A stretch of 64,000 nucleotides of DNA from positions 62,001-126,000 of the forward strand of contig NZ_BQXQ01000007.1 of the NCBI RefSeq assembly GCF_030159055.1. The letters are read 5' to 3'. The position numbers and the translations under genes were made by a program. This document shows positions 59,280 to 64,000 of this stretch, in pieces (the first letter of the stretch is position 1; each line of letters opens with the position of its first letter). The DNA comes from Acidovorax sp. SUPP3334 (GTDB taxonomy: Bacteria > Pseudomonadota > Gammaproteobacteria > Burkholderiales > Burkholderiaceae_C). Under the pieces are notes generated by a model, which was given only the letters and a program-made list of their open reading frames with translations, was not told the origin of the DNA and ran no database searches.

Positions 59280-59963
59280 TCATGGGGCACTTGCGGCACT
59301 TGCTGCGGAGGCAGCCTCCTTCGCCTCTCGCGCTTTTCGGTACCGGGCAATGAGGTCTTTGCTCGACTCCATGCCCATATCCGCACGGTACTCGATGTCA
59401 TCCTTCTCTCGATTTGCAGCCCATCGCAGCATGCAATTGTGCCGAAACCGGTCTGTGTCACTTATCAAACTTTGCTTTGCTGCATAGCTGGAGAACTCGA
59501 TCAATACTTGAATTGCTCCTTCAGCCGTTCCCGCCTTTTCAATTCGCTTCTGAAGCTGCTCAAATTCTTTCAACACAGGTTTTGCTTCGGGAGGGCGAAG
59601 ACAAACTTCCGGCGGGGGAAAGAACGGAAGTCCTCCTAGAACAACTGGGCCTTGATACAGAGACTTTTGAGCGGCACTGGGAAGGGGCACGGGTGAGTGT
59701 TCAGAAAACACCTTGAGTGCCCATGTTCGCAGCTCGGCATCTTGCTCGCTGGGTTTCTCCTTCAGGATGGAGAGCGCCGCGGCCACATAGTCCTTCTTAA
59801 GTGCGGCATCAGAAGCGCGATATTGAATAACCAGACCGGAAAGGCCCAGCATCAAAGAGGCAACGATAGGAGCCCACAGCTTTGCCGATTCGAACCGCAA
59901 GACACCACTGTGCTTAATCTGCGGCCGGCGCCACGGTTTGATGCTAGGGGTCGGACTCTTCAT
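59280..59963 (-). CDS. Putative moron: single-pass membrane protein
   Basis: 227 residues; the start is ATG at MKSPTPSIKPWRR because GAGGAG precedes it by 7 bases. One membrane helix at about 30-50 (WAPIVASLMLGLSGLVIQY), then DAALKKDYVAAALSILKEKP, a helical periplasmic or cytosolic domain, and a C-terminal coiled coil ending EAASAASAASAP. The base composition is more AT-rich than the flanking tail genes. It lies between the tube and chaperone genes where no tail gene is expected. It may alter the lysogen surface or exclude other phages; the function is unknown. Confidence 0.75.
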   Translation of the reverse strand: MKSPTPSIKPWRRPQIKHSGVLRFESAKLWAPIVASLMLGLSGLVIQYRASDAALKKDYVAAALSILKEKPSEQDAELRTWALKVFSEHSPVPLPSAAQKSLYQGPVVLGGLPFFPPPEVCLRPPEAKPVLKEFEQLQKRIEKAGTAEGAIQVLIEFSSYAAKQSLISDTDRFRHNCMLRWAANREKDDIEYRADMGMESSKDLIARYRKAREAKEAASAASAASAP

Positions 59964-60029
59964 TTTTGGGCTCCTCTTCAAGTTTTAGATAGCGTCAAAT
60001 CTATCAAACGCGACCTGCCCAAAGGGAGT

Positions 60030-60551
60030 TCACCCGCCGATATTGGCCCGGTAGTCCGCCAGTAGATCCTCTCCTGCCACCTTGAAGATGTTGGCCATGT
60101 AATCCAACTCCAGCACGTCTTCGCCATCGATCACCTGCTTGACGTAGGTGGCGCCAAAGGCGGCCGGGATTTCCACGTTGTCATGTTGCTTGAAGGTGCC
60201 CATGGGGTTCTTCTTGAAGGTGACGGTCAGATGCGTGACCAGGGGCAGTTGTGCGACGCGCCCGCCCGAGCCGTAAACCTCGATGCTGGAGCGGCATTGC
60301 AGTTGCACCGCGCGGAAGGGGTTGGCCATCATGCGGGCCACGTCGCGGTAAACCGAGTTCCACTTGATTTCGCCTTCGAGCTTGTCGAAGCCGCTGGGCA
60401 ATTCGATCTTGCCCATCATCCCGAGCGCCTTGTGCTCCGACAGCATGGCGCCGATGTCGGGCAGCTTGATTTCCTCGGCGCGGCCCAGCAGGTTGTTGCC
60501 TTCGATGTAGATATTCGCGTTGGTGACGCGGTTGATTTGGATTTTCGACAT
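60030..60551 (-). CDS. P2 FII-like major tail tube protein
   Basis: 173 residues. MSKIQINRVTNANIYIEGNN, AEEIKLPDIGAMLSEHKALG and HDNVEIPAAFGATYVKQVID are typical of the contractile tail tube family. It starts 30 bp after the sheath gene. Confidence 0.93.
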   Translation of the reverse strand: MSKIQINRVTNANIYIEGNNLLGRAEEIKLPDIGAMLSEHKALGMMGKIELPSGFDKLEGEIKWNSVYRDVARMMANPFRAVQLQCRSSIEVYGSGGRVAQLPLVTHLTVTFKKNPMGTFKQHDNVEIPAAFGATYVKQVIDGEDVLELDYMANIFKVAGEDLLADYRANIGG

Positions 60552-60581
60552 GGATAACTCCGTTGCAACCCGTGAAAGGGC

Positions 60582-62006
60582 TTAGGTGCCCAGTTGCTTG
60601 AGCAGCTCGATGTTGAGGAACGACTCGAACGTGATGCGCTCGGCCGGGGTGGGCGGCATGAAGTCGATGTCGAAGGTCAGGTGCCCCAGCGCCACTTCCG
60701 TGGTCGGGTTCTTGGTGGGGTCGTACAGGCACTGCCCATCGATCAGCGCGCCGCGGGCAATCAGCGTGCGGATGAACGCATTCACACTTTCCTTGATGGC
60801 GTCGATCAGCGCGTTGTTGATCGGCATGTCGATGAACTGGAGCATCGAATATTCCAGCGACTCGTGCAGCATGTCTGCCGTGCGGCGCACGCTGATGAAG
60901 TTGCGCGGGTGCGTCACGCTGGGCCAGGCGGCCGAACGGTTGCCCCAGGTGCGCAGGCCCGTGCCGTAGCTGCTGAACACCGTCACGATGCCCGCTTCGT
61001 TGAGCTGGTTCACTTCGCTCTGCGGATCGTTGATCATGGCCGTGAGCTGGGTTTCCACGCCCACCACGCCCTTGATCTCGGTGTTCGACGGGCTCCACCA
61101 GTAGCCGCGCTCGTTGTCCTTGGCGGCGATGGCGCCCGCCAGGCGCGGCGACAGGGGTTCCAGGCGGTTGGTGCCCGTGGCTGCGTCGTAAACCTGCAGG
61201 TGCGGGTAGCACAGCACGGCGCGGTCGCTACTGGTGGCGAAGTTGATGGTGCCCGTTGGCCCGCGCCCGGCCAGGGCCTGGGCGAAGGTGGTGCCCACGG
61301 GCGCATCGATCAGCGGCACCGCCCGCAGTTTGTGCGCCATGGCGATCAGCTCCGCCGACACCGCGTTCAGCGTGCAGTAGCCTGGAGCAATCAGCACCTT
61401 GGCGAAGAAACCCAACAGGTTGTAGGTGTCCAGCAGCGCCTGCATGCCCGTGCGATGGCCTGCGGCATTGACGGCGCCAATCACGTCGGCCGGCGTTACC
61501 TTCGTCGGGTCCGCATGGGTGTAGCCGACGGTGAGTGTTGCGCCGGCCGGGATCGCGCCGCCCAGCGTGCGGGTGATCTGGCCGGTCAACGGGTCGGTGG
61601 TGTAGTCGGTGCCAACCAAGTGCGTGACATCGCCCGCCTGGTTCTTGACCGTGGCGGCGCCGGTCCAGGCGGGCTTGGCGGTCTTGCCGGTGTCGCCTTG
61701 CAGCACCACGGCTTCGCCGGCCACAGCCGTCTTGTGCACGGCCGGATCAAGCACGTTGATCACGATCACCGTGCCAGCGCCCTGGTCGAAGATGGCGTCC
61801 AGGGCCTGGGGAATGGTGAAGCCCGGCAGTTGTTGCCCACCGAACTGGGCCGCCTGTTTGTCCGAAAGCACCAGCATCGGCGTGTTGGCACCGCCTGCAG
61901 GCGCCGTGCCAATGAGGCCGATGACCGCCGTCTTAACGACGCGGATCGGGCGCGGGCCTTTTTCGATTTCGATGGTCTCCACGCCGTGGAGGAAGTTTGC
62001 AGCCAT
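60582..62006 (-). CDS. Tail sheath protein
   Basis: 474 residues from MAANFLHGVETIEIEKGPRP. The sheath fold is seen in VVKTAVIGLIGTAPAGGANT, GYCTLNAVSAELIAMAHKLR and the C-terminal RTWGNRSAAWPSVTHPRNFI with RTADMLHESLEYSMLQFIDM. It contracts to drive the tube through the envelope. Intermediate between P2 FI-like and Mu L-like in size. Confidence 0.95.
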   Translation of the reverse strand: MAANFLHGVETIEIEKGPRPIRVVKTAVIGLIGTAPAGGANTPMLVLSDKQAAQFGGQQLPGFTIPQALDAIFDQGAGTVIVINVLDPAVHKTAVAGEAVVLQGDTGKTAKPAWTGAATVKNQAGDVTHLVGTDYTTDPLTGQITRTLGGAIPAGATLTVGYTHADPTKVTPADVIGAVNAAGHRTGMQALLDTYNLLGFFAKVLIAPGYCTLNAVSAELIAMAHKLRAVPLIDAPVGTTFAQALAGRGPTGTINFATSSDRAVLCYPHLQVYDAATGTNRLEPLSPRLAGAIAAKDNERGYWWSPSNTEIKGVVGVETQLTAMINDPQSEVNQLNEAGIVTVFSSYGTGLRTWGNRSAAWPSVTHPRNFISVRRTADMLHESLEYSMLQFIDMPINNALIDAIKESVNAFIRTLIARGALIDGQCLYDPTKNPTTEVALGHLTFDIDFMPPTPAERITFESFLNIELLKQLGT

Positions 62007-62010
62007 GGTT

Positions 62011-62256
62011 TCAGCTTCCGGTTGGGGTTGAGGAGGTGGGTTTGGGCCGAGTCGGCTTCGGGGCAGCTGGGGCCGAGGGCACAGGCGTAGCGGGTGGCTG
62101 CAAAGCAAGGTGCTTGCGAGCGACCAGCGTGCGTGTGTATTCGTGATCTGCAGGCAGGTTCACGGTCGCGCCGGGCAGCAGCACGACTTCGTGCCCGCCC
62201 GCCAGCGTTACGCCCGAAATCGGCCCGCTGTAGGTGTATGAGGACAGAGGGCTCAT
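62011..62256 (-). CDS. Small Mu gp38-like protein (DUF2635)
   Basis: 81 residues. SGVTLAGGHEVVLLPGATVN and LPADHEYTRTLVARKHL resemble the small DUF2635 proteins placed just before the sheath gene in Mu-like phages. The end is a Pro/Lys tail. The start overlaps the gp37-like gene by 4 bp. Confidence 0.75.
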   Translation of the reverse strand: MSPLSSYTYSGPISGVTLAGGHEVVLLPGATVNLPADHEYTRTLVARKHLALQPPATPVPSAPAAPKPTRPKPTSSTPTGS

Positions 62257-62789
62257 AGGGGGTGGTCTTCCTCGGTGATGGCCCCGGAGGGCTGTTTCAC
62301 GGTTTCGGTGCGCTCCAGCGGTCCGAGCCGGGTGACATGGCGCAGCAGGGGGGCGCTCGGGTCTTCGGCATCCACATCCTCGACGGCCAGGGCCGGCGCC
62401 TCGAAGTCGATGTCGTACTGCCAGAGTCCAGCGATCTGGCCCAGGAAGCGGCTGCGCTTGGCCTGCAGGCCGCCCGTGGTGTGGGGCAGACGAAAACCCA
62501 GCAGCGCGCCGATCACGTCATCGAGCGCCAGCACGGCACCATCGCGTCCATGGAGCTGGCGAAACACCAGCGTGACGGTCACCACCGCCAGACGTTCCTG
62601 CGCTTGCATGTCGCCCAGATTTCCGGCAGCGCCATACCGGCTGCCGCCGTAGCCCACCAGCAGCGCGCCGCGTGGATGGTTGAGCCGGTAGTCGCCTGGC
62701 GCCTCGGGGAAATACTCCACCGCGAAGCCGGGCAGGCGGACGCTCAACCGCTGCACGGTGGCCTGCAGCAACTCCCACGTGATGCTCAT
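62253..62789 (-). CDS. Mu gp37-like protein (DUF1834)
   Basis: 178 residues from MSITWELLQATVQRLSVRLP. GALLVGYGGSRYGAAGNLGD and ERLAVVTVTLVFRQLHGRDG fit the gp37/tail-completion family of Mu-like phages. Overlaps gp36-like and gp38-like genes by 4 bp each, showing tight coupling. Confidence 0.85.
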   Translation of the reverse strand: MSITWELLQATVQRLSVRLPGFAVEYFPEAPGDYRLNHPRGALLVGYGGSRYGAAGNLGDMQAQERLAVVTVTLVFRQLHGRDGAVLALDDVIGALLGFRLPHTTGGLQAKRSRFLGQIAGLWQYDIDFEAPALAVEDVDAEDPSAPLLRHVTRLGPLERTETVKQPSGAITEEDHPL

Positions 62790-63232
62790 ATCGAGCCCCA
62801 GGTGGAGGAATCGGGCAGACTGCCACGACGCCGAGGGGCGCGCACCTTGTAGGCCCCGGGCTCTGGCTGCGGCGTGCTGGTGGCAGGATTGCCAATGGTC
62901 AGCTTGCCATCGCGGATCGACTCCAGCAGCCGCAGGCTGGCCTTGTAGGTTTGCACCACGGCCTCGGGCAGTCCGCTGCCTTCGGGGCGGCGTGCATACA
63001 GGGCATGGCGCGCGAGCTGCACCACCAGGTCCTTGATCACGGTCGGCACGGGATCGAGCGGCAACGTGTAGCGCCCCCTCAGGTGCGCGTCCGCCAGTTC
63101 CTCGGCCTGGCGCACTGTGTCCTCGACCACCGCCTCGTTGATGTCCACGGCTTGGCCATCCTCGTTGGACAGCCACACCAGGGTCTGGCGAGGGATGGCG
63201 AGCAGCAGATCGGCCAGCGTGCAATAGCGCAT
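62786..63232 (-). CDS. Mu gp36-like protein (DUF1320)
   Basis: 148 residues from MRYCTLADLLLAIPRQTLVW. EELADAHLRGRYTLPLDPVP and VVQLARHALYARR are signature features of the DUF1320 head-tail connection proteins. Located between capsid and gp37-like genes as in Mu. Confidence 0.92.
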   Translation of the reverse strand: MRYCTLADLLLAIPRQTLVWLSNEDGQAVDINEAVVEDTVRQAEELADAHLRGRYTLPLDPVPTVIKDLVVQLARHALYARRPEGSGLPEAVVQTYKASLRLLESIRDGKLTIGNPATSTPQPEPGAYKVRAPRRRGSLPDSSTWGSI

Positions 63233-63239
63233 GACAGCG

Positions 63240-64000
63240 TCAGGCTTCTAGTTCGACCAGTGCGCCTGGCGCCAGGCAGATCGCCAGCGGGTTGGCCTGG
63301 GCTTCCAGGTCCCACCCCTTACCCATCTTGCGCGGCTCGGACTTGGCATAGAACGGCTTGCCCAGGGTATTGACCGTCTCGTTGTAGTTTCCCGGGGCGT
63401 TGTACAGTTTGAACAGACCGCGCACCACGGGCACCAGGCGGGCCTTGCCCAGCGGGATGAAGCGCTTGTCGCCCACAGCCGCGTTGCACTCGATGTGCTC
63501 GACGCCGCCGTAGACAAAGCCTTTGCGTACATCGCCGCCCAGGCGGTCGGAGGCTTCCTGGTAGTTCGCGTAAGCCTTCTCGACGTTCTTGTGCTTGACC
63601 AGCGCATCCAGGTAGTCCTCGGCACAGTAGGCACGCCAGCCCGTGATCACCATGCCGGGCAGTTGCTTCTCGGCATGGCGCTTGGCTTCCATCAGCTTAC
63701 CGCGCACGTCCGTGGCTTCCGTGGCCAGCGCCGTGGTCACCTTCTTGGAAGCCACGCCGAATTCGTCGTAGAGGTCGAACAACACCGAACCATCGGAGTC
63801 CAGAATCTTGCCGCTGATGGCGCCCACGCGGTGGTACTCGCGCGTTGTCTCCAGGCGGTCGCGCATCTCCTGCAGGCGGTCGTTGATGACGGCGGCTTGG
63901 CTTTCCACCGAGGTTTCCTCGCCGAAGCCCGCCAGGCCCTGCAGCTCAGTGGGCAGCACCTGGCCCGAGGTGGGCAGGTGAGGAATCTCGAAGGACCGGC
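63240..64000 (-). CDS. Major capsid protein, lambda gpE family (5' end outside the window)
   Basis: About 253 codons visible; the frame is still open at the window edge (RSFEIPHLPTSGQVLPTELQ). YHRVGAISGKILDSDGSVLF, LYDEFGVASKKVT and NETVNTLGKPFYAKSEPRKM match the gpE-type capsid family. The N-terminus is missing from view. Mu itself has a different capsid family, so the head is exchanged relative to Mu. Confidence 0.9.
   Translation of the reverse strand, partial: RSFEIPHLPTSGQVLPTELQGLAGFGEETSVESQAAVINDRLQEMRDRLETTREYHRVGAISGKILDSDGSVLFDLYDEFGVASKKVTTALATEATDVRGKLMEAKRHAEKQLPGMVITGWRAYCAEDYLDALVKHKNVEKAYANYQEASDRLGGDVRKGFVYGGVEHIECNAAVGDKRFIPLGKARLVPVVRGLFKLYNAPGNYNETVNTLGKPFYAKSEPRKMGKGWDLEAQANPLAICLAPGALVELEA

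Larger units (their letters stand above)
44200..64000. mobile_element. Mu-like transposable prophage, right part (continues past the window)
   Basis: The structural genes all point left on the minus strand and are ordered capsid, head-tail joining, sheath, tube, tape measure, baseplate, fibre, lysis or DNA-modification gene. The outer end at 44200 starts with TGTGAAGCGC and has GCGAAAA boxes like the Mu right end. The element interrupts a host dehydrogenase gene instead of a tRNA gene, as transposing phages do. The genes for transposase, repressor and packaging should lie beyond the window. The middle is a mosaic of Mu-like (gp36-38), lambda-like (gpE capsid) and P2-like (tail) genes. Confidence 0.88.

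Overview
The window is about 64 kb of high-GC DNA from a betaproteobacterium, most likely an Acidovorax-type member of the Comamonadaceae. This is inferred from the housekeeping blocks (purD-hemF, rsfS-rlmH-maf-rng, lptGF/pepA-holC-DUF2486), the Bug/TctC-type binding proteins and the codon bias. No rRNA, tRNA or CRISPR was seen.

Layout. (1) 1-9.8 kb is a type I secretion locus: the end of an HlyD adaptor, an unknown protein, two AT-richer lipoprotein genes in tandem cassettes, and a 2046-residue RTX protein. Two relics of the RTX gene lie beside the lipoprotein genes, and both end at the edge of the same short repeat. (2) 9.8-23.3 kb holds upp, a threonine dehydratase-like gene, a scar of three broken genes (11.7-12.9 kb), a HerA-like ATPase, yebC, purD, hemF, rsfS, rlmH, an acetyltransferase, maf, rng and a TetR/SMR efflux pair. 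(3) 23.3-28.6 kb has a pentapeptide-repeat protein and then a decayed homogentisate locus: a headless monooxygenase, a DUF2783/TctC junction, hmgA with an in-frame stop and fahA with a frameshift. (4) 28.8-43.8 kb is ordinary chromosome: aminotransferase, CysB-like regulator, CbiX-like protein, LptG/LptF, PepA, HolC, amino-acid binding protein, 2-hydroxyacid dehydrogenase, acyl-CoA ligase, PilZ protein, 2OG-Fe dioxygenase, universal stress protein and a Bug protein. (5) From 44.2 kb to the window end is the right part of a prophage. It interrupts a short-chain dehydrogenase gene and starts with a Mu-like terminal sequence. Read leftwards on the minus strand it encodes a lambda-E-like capsid protein, Mu gp36/37/38-like proteins, P2-like sheath, tube, tape measure, U, X, D, V, W, J and I, a DUF4815 protein, a tail fibre, a small lipoprotein and a truncated adenine methylase.

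The most interesting signals are the tandem lipoprotein/RTX cassettes, which look like an effector-immunity array secreted by a type I system (inference), and a roughly 57-bp dispersed repeat with six copies that sits at many of the broken or rearranged points. Also notable are the multiple lesions in homogentisate catabolism and the mosaic transposable prophage with a probable moron gene that has its own terminator.
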